A stretch of DNA of 64,000 bases from Myxococcales bacterium (GTDB lineage Bacteria > Myxococcota_C > UBA6777), in NCBI GenBank assembly GCA_020632975.1, contig JACKEL010000005.1:186001-250000 (forward strand), written 5' to 3'. Shown here piece after piece: positions 8,866-17,482 of this stretch. The position numbers and the translations under genes were made by a program. A model generated the notes under the pieces. The model searched no databases. It was not told the origin of the DNA and saw nothing but the letters and a program-made list of their open reading frames with translations. Within the stretch, counting starts at the first letter, position 1; each line of letters starts with the position of its first letter.

Positions 8866-9822
8866 ATGTCAGCGATCTTCACAGAACCGACCTCGCTTCA
8901 CCTCCGCAAGGAAACAGACACAAGTACAAGCCCCACACCAAGCAAAGCCCGAGAAAAAGCACCACGTGTCGATCTTTCCAGACCTTCGGTAGCTTGGCCA
9001 ACATTGTTCTTGTTTGCAGGCTGCTTTGTTGCTTGGTTTGGACTAGGCGCCTTGTACTTGAAGGGGTGGTTGGCGTGGCCTCTGGTCACGTTTTTATGCG
9101 GCATGGCGGCTTTTGCGGCTTTTACGCCCATGCACGACAGCTCTCACAAAAGCGTTGGTGGAAGCAAGTTCCTCAATGAGGCCGTAGGACGGTTGAGTGG
9201 GATCTTTTTGTTGGCGCCCTTCCCTGCCTTTCGCTGGATTCACTTAGAACACCACAAACATACCAACGATCCGCACAAAGACCCCGATTATTGGACAAGT
9301 CGCAAGCCTTTTCTTTTCCTTCGCTGGCTCAGCTTGGACCTACATTACTACACACTTTATATAAAAGCGGGTTCTGCGCGTCCTCTCGGCGAACGCATCG
9401 AAACTTGGGCGTCTTTCATCGTCCTATGGGGCGCCGCAATCACCTTGTTTGTCCTCTATCCTTGGGAAACAACCGTGCTTTTGCTGATCCCTTCTCGCAT
9501 CGCAGTATGCTGTCTCGCCCTCTTTTTCGACTATCTACCGCATGTTCCCCATCATACGACCTCTTCAGAAGACCGCTACCGCGCAACCAACGTCGTGAAA
9601 GGTCCCACCTACCTCCTCACCCCACTCTTGCTCTACCAAAACTACCACCTGATCCATCACCTTTATCCAGGGGTTCCCTTCTATCGTTACGCAGATATCT
9701 GGTTTACCCAACGAGACTTTTTGCGAAAACAAGGCGTCCAAGAAGTCTCTATCCTTGGGAAAAATATGGGGGATTCAGGACAGGTTCGGGCGGGCGACCA
9801 CGGAGGGTCGCCCCAGATATAA
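8866..9822 (+). CDS. Fatty-acid desaturase / carotene hydroxylase-type di-iron membrane enzyme
   Basis: A 318-residue membrane enzyme of the fatty-acid desaturase superfamily, which uses a di-iron centre and O2. The three histidine boxes are present: HDSSH near residue 87, HLEHHKHTND near 127 and HLIHHLYPG near 263. A further PHVPHH lies near 226. Hydrophobic pairs at about 45-85 and 180-220 give the usual four membrane segments. The ATG at 8866 follows AAGGGAAC. The short length and box spacing fit beta-carotene hydroxylase-like desaturases as well as acyl-lipid desaturases, so the substrate is open. The cytochrome b5-like gene upstream is a plausible electron donor. The last 11 residues (RAGDHGGSPQI) and the stop codon are encoded by an intergenic hairpin repeat, so the native C-terminus has probably been replaced. 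Confidence 0.85.
   Translation: MSAIFTEPTSLHLRKETDTSTSPTPSKAREKAPRVDLSRPSVAWPTLFLFAGCFVAWFGLGALYLKGWLAWPLVTFLCGMAAFAAFTPMHDSSHKSVGGSKFLNEAVGRLSGIFLLAPFPAFRWIHLEHHKHTNDPHKDPDYWTSRKPFLFLRWLSLDLHYYTLYIKAGSARPLGERIETWASFIVLWGAAITLFVLYPWETTVLLLIPSRIAVCCLALFFDYLPHVPHHTTSSEDRYRATNVVKGPTYLLTPLLLYQNYHLIHHLYPGVPFYRYADIWFTQRDFLRKQGVQEVSILGKNMGDSGQVRAGDHGGSPQI
9792..9813. repeat. Hairpin repeat, family copy 1
   Basis: A perfect 8-bp stem GGGCGACC (9792-9799) / GGTCGCCC (9806-9813) with loop ACGGAG. The same stem ends (GGGCG...CGCCC) and the same or nearly the same loop recur at 38465-38486 and 38512-38533, so it is a dispersed repeat family. Here it lies inside the last codons of the desaturase gene. 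Confidence 0.75.
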
Positions 9823-9883
9823 CGATCTCCCCGAATCCGCCCCGAATGGATATCCTCGAATCCGCCCCAGATATAACGATCTC
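9809..9883. repeat. Direct repeats after the desaturase gene
   Basis: A 21-base unit, CGCCCCAGATATAACGATCT plus C, occurs exactly at 9809-9829 and 9863-9883 (54-base step). The 11-mer GAATCCGCCCC occurs at 9833-9843 and 9858-9868. The first copy overlaps the hairpin and supplies the stop codon TAA of the desaturase. The remaining bases to 10107 show no gene. Confidence 0.75.
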
Positions 9884-10107
9884 TCCCCTCGTTCCCTCCC
9901 CTCTCTATCTTCTGCGTAGATCTACAAAATCTCCCCCTCCATCTCTTTTCAGAAAATATTTGGAAACTAAAACATGTTCTACTCGATACTAAAACCAGCT
10001 TGCTAGAGAAGGCCCATCCAACACCGCATAAGGAAGCGCTCTCTCTTTTTCTCTATTATTTCTTACAAAAGATCAGCCATAGCCTCACGAGAAAAAGGAT
10101 ATTTCTT

Positions 10108-12924
10108 ATGCGGTTCAAGAACTACTACGCCATCAGTCTAGGATTTATAGGAATCCTCTCTTTCCAAGTAGCTTGCGTTGAGCAAAAAGAACGTGGTTGC
10201 ACAACAAGCGATGACTGCGTGAATAGCGCCCCGCGCCTCTTTTGTTCGCGTGCGTTAGGTGTTTGTGTCAGCATCAATGCTGAGTGCACGCCAGGAACGA
10301 TGGAGTCCTGTTACAATGGCCCCCAAGGGACCTCTGGGAATGGGCCTTGTCAGTCTGGACAACGTTTTTGCTTACAAAACTCCACTTGGTCAGCCTGCCA
10401 AGAAGCCGTCTATCCAAACGTGGAGATCTGCGATCGCCAAGACAACGACTGCAACGGCAAGATCGACGATGTAGAAGGCGCTTCGGAAGATCCCAACCAA
10501 CCCCACCCCTGCCAGTGTTATGCACCTGGGTCACGGAGAAGCTGTTACGCTGGTCCCACGGAGACTTTAGAAAACAACCAAGGAAAAGGACTCTGTAAGA
10601 CAGGTTTCCAATTTTGTGAAACGGACAGTGAGGGGAAAAATTGGTGGGGTCGATGTTATGAACAAACCCTACCCAACGGCGAGATCTGCGATGGACTCGA
10701 CAACGATTGCAACGGCAAGATCGACGATCACAAGTCTTGTACTTGTACTCCACAAGAAACGCGCCCTTGTTTTCCTGGCAATCCCCGCTTTGTCGATGTA
10801 GGAACCTGCAAACGAGGCGTCCAAACCTGCGCAATAGACGGGACTTGGGAAACCACCTGCAAAGACGCAGTCCTCCCCAAACAACAAGATCCCTGTGGAG
10901 GAGGCGACGAAGACTGCGACGGACAAGTGGACGAAAACTGCACGTGTGAGGGTGTGCTCTGTGGCAAAGAAACATGTGTAAGCAAAGACACTTGGAGCGA
11001 TCAACACTGTGGAGCCTGCAACAATGCTTGTGCCCCATCCCAACGGTGTCAACGCGATCCCAACTGCAAAAACAAGGATGCCTTTTGTGCCTTTCAGTGT
11101 GTATGTAAGTCCGAAAGCACCCTATGCAACGGGGCTTGCGTTGACCTGCAAAGTAACACCCAACACTGCGGAGCTTGCGGAAACACCTGTCGAACAGGCG
11201 CGACATGCGAAAGTGGCAAGTGCAAAGATCCTAACACCTCGTGCCCAGAAGGTTCCTCCCTATGCAACGGGGCTTGTGTCGATCTGCAAAGAAACGCCCA
11301 GCACTGTGGGGCCTGTGGAACAGCCTGTGAAAATGGAAAAAGCTGCGTACAAGGGATCTGCTCTGATAGCGGCCCCACAAACTGCGGAACCAAGGCAGAC
11401 TGCGGTGGGACCTGCACCAACCTCCAAGAAGACAACGCAAACTGTGGAGCCTGTGGAAAAGTCTGTGAACAAGGAAAAGACTGCGTACAAGGCGCTTGTT
11501 CGAGGATCTGCGTAGAGGGGCAGACCTTGTGCTCAGGTGCATGTACTTGGCTGCACAAAGACCCCAACAACTGCGGCACCTGCGGTCGTGCTTGCTCTGC
11601 CACGCAAGAATGCCAAAACTCCCGATGCACTGAGCTTTGGAGCCTTAGCATAGGAGGGACAGGAATAGAGCATCTTTACGATATCAAGTCCGCCTCCAAC
11701 GGAGATATCTACCTCGCGGGGAGCTTTTCGGGGACCTTCTCTTTCAATGGGCAAACGCTCATGTCATCGGGCTCAACAGACGCTTTCGTGATCAAGCTCG
11801 CTTCTGATCAAACGCTTCTTTGGGCCAAGTCCTTTGGAGGTAGCGGAAACGACAACGCGAAAAGCCTCGTCATCACAAACCAAGGCAAACTCTACGTCAT
11901 CGGGACTTTCGAGCAGAGTTTCCAAGTCGCAGGAACCACCGCAAGTAGCGAAGGAAAGAAAGATGTCTTTTGGCTTGAGATGAATGCAAGTGATGGCAGC
12001 ATCAACTGGTTCAAGCAAGGCGGCGGTGTAGAAGACGACGAAGGAGACAGCCTCGCCATCGACAACAATGGGGCGCTTTACTTGGCAGGAACATTCCAAA
12101 AACAAGCAACCTTTGATGGAAAGTCCCTTCAAGCAGACCAGTTCAAAGACATCTTTTTGATGAAGACCAACGGCCTAGGAAAACCCCAGTGGTTGCGCCA
12201 AGTCAGTAGCCCCGCAAACAACGAAAATCCCCGCGTGCTTGTGACACAAGATCAAGATCCCATTCTCTTGGGTGGGATACGCGCAAAGGCAACCATTGCA
12301 GGAACGTCACTGACTGCACAAAAAGTTGATATCTTTGTGGCACGTTGGAGTCCCCAAGGGACACTGCGATGGGCCAAACAAGCAGGCGGTAGCAACGATG
12401 ATTACGTCACGAGCGCGGTAGGACTACAAGATGGAAGCGTCTTGCTCGCAGGACACTTCAAACAAACAGCCAAGTTTGGATCGCATAGCCTTACAGCGAC
12501 GGGCACAAGCACAGATATCTTTATTGCGCACATCACCAAAAATGGGGGATTTTCTTGGGCGGAGCGTTTTGGTGACGATGGGCGCGAAGAGGTCGGCGCG
12601 ATCGTCGAAAGCCCACAAGGAATCTACCTAACAGGCTACTACAATGGGATCTCGAAACTGGGTCCCTTCGCTTTTCCCTTGAACCAAAATACAAACGATA
12701 ACAACGCATTTGTCGCCGAGTTTGTGGCTTCTCCAACCTCCAAAGCCTCCGTGGTCTGGGCGATAGGAACAGGAGGCGCAGATCTTGAGCAGCCCACAAG
12801 CATCGCGCGCTACAACAATACCCTGTACCTTGGTGGCATCTTTGAAAAAACAGCGGTACTGGCGGGACAGTCGCTCCAAAGTCAAGGAGATCGCGATCTC
12901 TTTGTATGGCGCGTTTTTGATTGA
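10108..12924 (+). CDS. Cysteine-rich lipoprotein with MopE metal-binding motifs and SBBP propeller
   Basis: A 938-residue lipoprotein. ATG 10108 follows AAAGGAT and opens a lipoprotein signal (lipobox QVAC, Cys23); in-frame codons upstream to 10000 are rejected. Residues 30-290 hold three MopE-type metal-binding motifs: CDRQDNDCNGKIDD (108-121), CDGLDNDCNGKIDD (194-207) and GGGDEDCDGQVDENC (264-278). Residues about 298-507 hold at least four cysteine modules of the form CNGACVDLQ..N..HCGACG..C. From about 508 the protein turns to SBBP-type repeats of about 45 residues (for example FSFNGQTL, GSTDAFVIKL, LYLAGTF), expected to make a beta-propeller. Related proteins in Myxococcota are exported and anchored to the outer membrane. 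The ligand is unknown, and calcium or copper binding is an inference from the motif. Confidence 0.85.
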   Translation: MRFKNYYAISLGFIGILSFQVACVEQKERGCTTSDDCVNSAPRLFCSRALGVCVSINAECTPGTMESCYNGPQGTSGNGPCQSGQRFCLQNSTWSACQEAVYPNVEICDRQDNDCNGKIDDVEGASEDPNQPHPCQCYAPGSRRSCYAGPTETLENNQGKGLCKTGFQFCETDSEGKNWWGRCYEQTLPNGEICDGLDNDCNGKIDDHKSCTCTPQETRPCFPGNPRFVDVGTCKRGVQTCAIDGTWETTCKDAVLPKQQDPCGGGDEDCDGQVDENCTCEGVLCGKETCVSKDTWSDQHCGACNNACAPSQRCQRDPNCKNKDAFCAFQCVCKSESTLCNGACVDLQSNTQHCGACGNTCRTGATCESGKCKDPNTSCPEGSSLCNGACVDLQRNAQHCGACGTACENGKSCVQGICSDSGPTNCGTKADCGGTCTNLQEDNANCGACGKVCEQGKDCVQGACSRICVEGQTLCSGACTWLHKDPNNCGTCGRACSATQECQNSRCTELWSLSIGGTGIEHLYDIKSASNGDIYLAGSFSGTFSFNGQTLMSSGSTDAFVIKLASDQTLLWAKSFGGSGNDNAKSLVITNQGKLYVIGTFEQSFQVAGTTASSEGKKDVFWLEMNASDGSINWFKQGGGVEDDEGDSLAIDNNGALYLAGTFQKQATFDGKSLQADQFKDIFLMKTNGLGKPQWLRQVSSPANNENPRVLVTQDQDPILLGGIRAKATIAGTSLTAQKVDIFVARWSPQGTLRWAKQAGGSNDDYVTSAVGLQDGSVLLAGHFKQTAKFGSHSLTATGTSTDIFIAHITKNGGFSWAERFGDDGREEVGAIVESPQGIYLTGYYNGISKLGPFAFPLNQNTNDNNAFVAEFVASPTSKASVVWAIGTGGADLEQPTSIARYNNTLYLGGIFEKTAVLAGQSLQSQGDRDLFVWRVFD

Positions 12925-13022
12925 TCCCTCTTTGGTAGTCCTTTGCAAGTCGGATACACGCTCTCACGCTCCTCGAAACGCAAGGTAGAGACACCCCAAC
13001 AAAAATTTTTTCCTATTTTCCT

Positions 13023-13051
13023 TTTACACACCGTCCTATTACTATTATAGA
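13023..13051 (+). promoter_or_regulatory. Putative sigma-70 promoter of the vWA-like lipoprotein gene
   Basis: TTTACA at 13023-13028, a 17-bp spacer and TATAGA at 13046-13051. The leader to the ATG at 13095 would be about 37 bases. Confidence 0.5.
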
Positions 13052-13094
13052 CTTTTGCTTACATTTGTCTTGATGTGTTTTGGAGTATCAGATC

Positions 13095-14522
13095 ATGCAA
13101 CTTTTCAAAAATACACCTCCGCGTCCCTTTGTTTTGTTTGGTCTTGCGTGCCTTCTTTTGTCAGCTTGCTCTCTTTCCCCAGAATCAGCCTCTCCCCTTC
13201 CCTCACAGAGCCAAAACACAAACCCACCACCCCTTAGGACCTTGCACACGCAACTAGAAAAAGATCAGCCTCTGCCCGCTGCGTCTTGTGTCCAAGCCCC
13301 AAGCTTTCTTGAGATGTCGTCGCCAAACGCTTGCCAAAAAAGCCACCACACAATCAAACTGCAACATAGCGAACAAGACGGATGTCCCGACAAGATCAGC
13401 CTTCTCGACATCAAGCTGCGTGCAGAAGCTCGCGGAAGTATCGTGATACGTTCTGCTCCACTCTTTCCTACTGTCCTTGAAAAAGGCCGTCCCATCGAGA
13501 TCATACTGCAATACAATCCCCCTCAAGTCACACGTACACAAGCCTCTCTCTCGATCTTTACGGATTTAACGGAAGAACCAGAGATCGTGACAGCGCTCCA
13601 AGCCACGCATCCAGCCCCCTCGATCCAACGTGAGACTTTCCGCCAAATCCCCCGCGAAAAAGTAGATGTCCTGATTGTTTTAGACAACCACATCTCTTCA
13701 CAGCCGCTCTACCAAGCCCAACAAGAAAACCTCAAACGTTATCTCAAATATGTTCTATCTGGGAGCCAAGATCTTCAGTTTGGTGTGCTCAGCAACGATG
13801 TATCCAACAAAAACAGAAAAGCGGGATGCTTGGTGAAACACTCAAGCGTAAGGAGTCCCATCTCTCGCCCTAGCGATCCCAACTTTCTCAAAGATATCTC
13901 TGCAAACACCATCCTCCAATACCCAAGCCAAGACGCAGGAGCCCACACACTCGAAGCCATCCAACAGGCAGTGTCTCCTGAGAATATCCAAGAAGGCGGA
14001 TGCAACGAAGATTTCTTCCGAAAAGATGCATCGTTAAGTATCCTCATTTGGAGCCCAAGACCTGATAACTCTCCGAAAGGAGTCGAGGAATACTGGCGAA
14101 GTATACAGCTTCTAAAATCCAGCAAAGAGTCATGGAGGATCCGTGTGAACACGATTGTTGGCCAAGAACCCGAAGGGTGTATGCATCCTGTCTTGGGTAA
14201 GGTGCCCAACGCACCACGGGATGTTGCATTGTCTCGATTATCTTCTCTGGGGATCTCTTATTCGATCTGCGATTCTTCTTGGGAAAATGCCTTGTCTTAC
14301 CTCTCTGCCATTACTTTTGGAGGAAAACGTCAGTTCTTCTTAGACCAAAGACCCAACCCATCGACGATTCAGGTCTTTGTGCAAGGCCAAAAGATCCCAA
14401 AAAACTCAGACAATGACTGGACATACGACCAACACAACAACAGCATTCAGTTCAGTTCCGCAGCCACCCCCGGCTTCGAAAACTCCATTGAAGTCGACTT
14501 TGTCCCTGCCTGCCCGCTCTAA
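13095..14522 (+). CDS. Lipoprotein with degenerate von Willebrand A-like domain
   Basis: A 475-residue lipoprotein (lipobox LSAC, Cys25). The ATG at 13095 has GGAG nine bases upstream. An in-frame TTG at 13080 is less likely. Residues about 70-172 look like an immunoglobulin-like ASH/Hydin domain (IEIILQYNPPQVTRTQASLS). From about 188 a von Willebrand A-like fold begins with VDVLIVLDNHIS. Related Myxococcota proteins read D-x-L-F-V-x-D-N-S-G-S-M here, so the metal site Asp-x-Ser-x-Ser is altered (His198, Ile199). The C-terminal TIQVFVQGQKIP segment is typical of the same family. Probably a surface protein of unknown partner. Cys residues in the domain may form disulfides. Confidence 0.65.
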   Translation: MQLFKNTPPRPFVLFGLACLLLSACSLSPESASPLPSQSQNTNPPPLRTLHTQLEKDQPLPAASCVQAPSFLEMSSPNACQKSHHTIKLQHSEQDGCPDKISLLDIKLRAEARGSIVIRSAPLFPTVLEKGRPIEIILQYNPPQVTRTQASLSIFTDLTEEPEIVTALQATHPAPSIQRETFRQIPREKVDVLIVLDNHISSQPLYQAQQENLKRYLKYVLSGSQDLQFGVLSNDVSNKNRKAGCLVKHSSVRSPISRPSDPNFLKDISANTILQYPSQDAGAHTLEAIQQAVSPENIQEGGCNEDFFRKDASLSILIWSPRPDNSPKGVEEYWRSIQLLKSSKESWRIRVNTIVGQEPEGCMHPVLGKVPNAPRDVALSRLSSLGISYSICDSSWENALSYLSAITFGGKRQFFLDQRPNPSTIQVFVQGQKIPKNSDNDWTYDQHNNSIQFSSAATPGFENSIEVDFVPACPL

Positions 14523-14543
14523 TCCACCCCTCTTTTTCCCCAA

Positions 14544-16580
14544 TCACTCATCAAGCACCCACACATCAACCAAGTCGCTATCTTCGGCCTCTTGAAGCCA
14601 CTCCTCAATGTAGCGCCCCGTTTCTTCGTAACGACCGGGCTCATGCAGGATGTCCCACAAAAATCGAGAAGGACGAGAAGAGCCCCAACGCCCGCGAGAC
14701 GGGCTTTCTTGGCGAAAGAGCAGATAAAGCTGATCACGCGCACGAGTGCAGGCCACGTAAAAAAGGCGGCGCTCCTCTTCATCGTTGCCTTCTTCGACAG
14801 CACGGAAGAAAGGAAAGGCCCCCTCCACGAGATTGAGAACAAAGACCACGTCCCATTCGAGGCCCTTGGCTTGGTGGATGGTGCTTAAAACGACGGGAGC
14901 TTGTTCTTCGGCATTCTCTTGTTGGTTGGGATCGGTTTCGCCAAACAAAACCAGCTCATCAAGGAAAGTTTGTAGGTCTGGGTAGCTATAGGCATAGGTC
15001 GCAAGCTGCACGATGTCTTCGCTGCGTCTCTGCGCATTATCAAACGCATTTTGCAGATAATCTTCATACTCTTGTTCATAGAAAAGACGGATGATCTCAT
15101 TGGGTTTTTGCTCGCGTTGTAGCTCACGAGCCTCATCGAGCAGGCGTAGCAACCACGCGAGGGCATTGCGTGCTGCCTTGGGCAGTTTCTTGCACCAGGC
15201 CTCATCGCCAAGCGCATGAAGATCAAAACTGTACTCCTCAAGACGTTGGCTAATCTTTTTCACAGACGCAGCGCCAACCCCCTTGAAGATAGGGAGAAGT
15301 CGCTGCCAAGAGAGGAGATCTTGTGCGTTGTTGAGGATGCGCAGAAAAGCAACAACATCCTTGACGTGGGCTTGTTCAAAGAAGCGAATCCCCGAGCGCA
15401 GGGCGAAAGGGATGCCAGCTCGTTGGAGGGCGATCTGGGTTTCGAGCGAGTGACTATGGATGCGGTACAGGATCGCCATTCGGTCGTAGGGAACGCCTTC
15501 TTCGTGAAGCTCTTTGATGTGCTGTGCGATAAAAGCGGACTCTTGGCGTGCATCGCGACAAGAGACCACAACAGGCATCTCCCCTGCGTTGCGGATCGCT
15601 TGAAGCTCTTTTTCAAATTGGTAGGTGTTGTGCGCGATCACGCGATTGCTGAGATGAAGGATCTCAGGGACACTGCGGTAGTTTTGTTGGAGATAACAAA
15701 CCTTTGCTTCAGGATATTGATTGGGAAAGTCGAGGATGTGACGGGCCTCTGCCCCACGAAAACTATAGATGCTTTGGGCATCATCCCCAACGACGGTCAA
15801 GTTGTGATGAGAAGACGCCATCCGCTCGATGATACGGGCTTGAATGGGGTTTGTATCTTGAAACTCATCCACGAGTACGTGCAAGAAATGTTGGGCGTAC
15901 TCTCGTCGAACTTCCTCGTGCTGATCGAGGAGTTGGAGCCAAAACAACAACAGATCGTCGAAGTCCATCGCATTGAGGAGTTGTTTGCGTTCTTGATAAT
16001 GCGCAAAGACCTCGCGAAGTTCCCCGGTAATCGGCTCAAAACGAGGCTGATGCTTTTCAATGATGCTATCCAAAGACCGCTCTGTAGAGATGCAAAGGCC
16101 AAAGAGATCGCAAAGTGCCCGACCATTGGGAAAGCGGATCTCTTCTTCTGAAAAGCTGCACTCTTCGATCACTTGGTCGATTAGGCGTGTGCTGTCTTCG
16201 CGATCGAGGATGGTAAAGTTGGAACCGAAGCCCAAACGCCCCGCGTGACGGCGCAAGATCTTGTTTGCGATATGGTGGAAGGTCCCAGCCCACATCGAGT
16301 CGATGGAGCGATCCAGCAAGGCTTGAACGCGCGTGACCATCTCGCGCGCAGCTTTGTTGGTGAAGGTACACAACAAGATGCGATCGACAGGGACCCCTTC
16401 GTGGACAAGCCGCGCCACGCGGTAAGTGAGCGCGCGTGTCTTTCCACTGCCAGCACCTGCGATCACCAAAAGCGGCCCCCCTTCGGCAAAAACGACGGCT
16501 TGTTGTTCTTCGCTCAACTCGCGGCGCATCTGTTCGCGGATCTTTTCAGCGGAGGGTGTTCGCAGTTGATATCGCTTCAC
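14544..16580 (-). CDS. UvrD/PcrA/Rep-type superfamily 1A DNA helicase
   Basis: A 678-residue ATP-dependent 3'-5' DNA helicase for repair or replication restart. Start GTG at 16580 with AGGAG nine bases upstream. All family motifs are visible: GAGSGKT (Walker A, 42-48), TFTNKAAREM (72-81), VDEFQDTNPIQ (motif II, about 240), GDDAQSIYSFRGAE (motif III), LQQNYRS (motif IV), VLSTIHQAKGLEWD (motif V) and ERRLFYVACTRARDQLYL (motif VI). It is slightly shorter than E. coli UvrD. The acidic C-terminal end (EAEDSDLVDVWVLDE) lacks the usual basic RNA-polymerase-binding tail. It is convergent with the lipoprotein gene and divergent from mtnB. Sequence alone does not decide between UvrD, PcrA and Rep. Confidence 0.93.
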   Translation of the reverse strand: MKRYQLRTPSAEKIREQMRRELSEEQQAVVFAEGGPLLVIAGAGSGKTRALTYRVARLVHEGVPVDRILLCTFTNKAAREMVTRVQALLDRSIDSMWAGTFHHIANKILRRHAGRLGFGSNFTILDREDSTRLIDQVIEECSFSEEEIRFPNGRALCDLFGLCISTERSLDSIIEKHQPRFEPITGELREVFAHYQERKQLLNAMDFDDLLLFWLQLLDQHEEVRREYAQHFLHVLVDEFQDTNPIQARIIERMASSHHNLTVVGDDAQSIYSFRGAEARHILDFPNQYPEAKVCYLQQNYRSVPEILHLSNRVIAHNTYQFEKELQAIRNAGEMPVVVSCRDARQESAFIAQHIKELHEEGVPYDRMAILYRIHSHSLETQIALQRAGIPFALRSGIRFFEQAHVKDVVAFLRILNNAQDLLSWQRLLPIFKGVGAASVKKISQRLEEYSFDLHALGDEAWCKKLPKAARNALAWLLRLLDEARELQREQKPNEIIRLFYEQEYEDYLQNAFDNAQRRSEDIVQLATYAYSYPDLQTFLDELVLFGETDPNQQENAEEQAPVVLSTIHQAKGLEWDVVFVLNLVEGAFPFFRAVEEGNDEEERRLFYVACTRARDQLYLLFRQESPSRGRWGSSRPSRFLWDILHEPGRYEETGRYIEEWLQEAEDSDLVDVWVLDE

Positions 16581-16614
16581 AGAGATCGACTCCTTTTTGG
16601 CGCGGAGGTTTCCC

Positions 16615-16643
16615 TTGACAGGCCCGCGCGGTGTGCTCTATTT
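16615..16643 (+). promoter_or_regulatory. Putative sigma-70 promoter of mtnB-dprA
   Basis: TTGACA at 16615-16620, a 17-bp spacer and CTATTT at 16638-16643 (TATTTG with an 18-bp spacer). The leader to mtnB is about 140 bases and shows a small hairpin AGGGG ACAG CCCCT, but no known riboswitch. Confidence 0.5.
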
Positions 16644-16792
16644 GTCCAACGCGATGTAGGGGACAGCCCCTGTTTTCAAGAAGACTGAAGGCAGCCAAAA
16701 GACCGAATTATCCGCCACCTTGTTTCGAAAAGACGCCTATCTTGTCACGTTCCACACGGACACGCAACGCAAGAAGGCAAGAGGAGACAGAC

Positions 16793-17482
16793 GTGTCAGA
16801 AAAAACCTTATGGAAACCAACCTTTACAACACGCAAACGCGACGATCTCACGGACGCAGAAGCACGCGCCCTGATCTGTGAGCTTTGCCATCATTTTTAC
16901 CAGCAAGGTTGGGCCAGCGGGACAGGCGGAGGGTTCTCTGTACGCAGCGGAGAACGGATCTTTATGGCACCAAGTGGCGTCCAAAAAGAGCGGATGATGC
17001 CAGAAGACATCTTCGTATTGAACATGGACGGCGAAGTCATCGAACCGCCCCAAACACCCGGTCTCAAAGTCTCCGCTTGCCAACCTCTGTTTATGCACGC
17101 TTACAAGCTGCGCAACGCAGGCGCCGTTGTCCATAGCCACGGCATGTACGCGATGTTAGCGACCTTGATCTACAAAGAAAACTTTGTGATCTCCAACCAA
17201 GAGATGCTGAAAGGCATCCAAGGTGTGGGGGCTTTTGACAAGCACGAGGTCCCTGTCATCTCCAACACAGCCTACGAAGAAGAACTCACAGACAGCCTCG
17301 AAGAAGCAATCAAGGCGTATCCCAAGGCCCAAGCGGTCTTGGTGAAAGGCCATGGCGTCTACATCTGGGGGCGTGACTGGATGCACGCCAAAGCCCAAGC
17401 AGAGTGTTACCACTATCTCTTCGAAGCAGCGGTGCGTTTGAAGCAGTTGGGCCTTGATCCTTCACGCGGTGGTTTGGGCTGA
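16793..17482 (+). CDS. mtnB: Methylthioribulose-1-phosphate dehydratase (class II aldolase fold)
   Basis: A 229-residue zinc enzyme of methionine salvage that dehydrates 5-methylthioribulose-1-phosphate. The GTG at 16793 with GAGGAG upstream is chosen over the longer frame from 16631. It aligns by eye over its whole length with human APIP: WASGTGGG (40-47), APSGVQKER (59-67), HSHGM (zinc His114 and His116), NQEMLKGI (catalytic Glu137), GHGVYIWG (zinc His187) and Cys96 near the substrate. No other mtn gene lies in the window, so the rest of the pathway must be elsewhere. Its stop codon overlaps the start of dprA (TGATG), so the two are translationally coupled. Confidence 0.93.
   Translation: MSEKTLWKPTFTTRKRDDLTDAEARALICELCHHFYQQGWASGTGGGFSVRSGERIFMAPSGVQKERMMPEDIFVLNMDGEVIEPPQTPGLKVSACQPLFMHAYKLRNAGAVVHSHGMYAMLATLIYKENFVISNQEMLKGIQGVGAFDKHEVPVISNTAYEEELTDSLEEAIKAYPKAQAVLVKGHGVYIWGRDWMHAKAQAECYHYLFEAAVRLKQLGLDPSRGGLG

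Noticed and set aside
10274..11206. 310-residue Cys/Arg-rich frame on the minus strand
   Set aside because: It is antisense to the cysteine-rich lipoprotein, and its repeats only mirror the modules on the plus strand.
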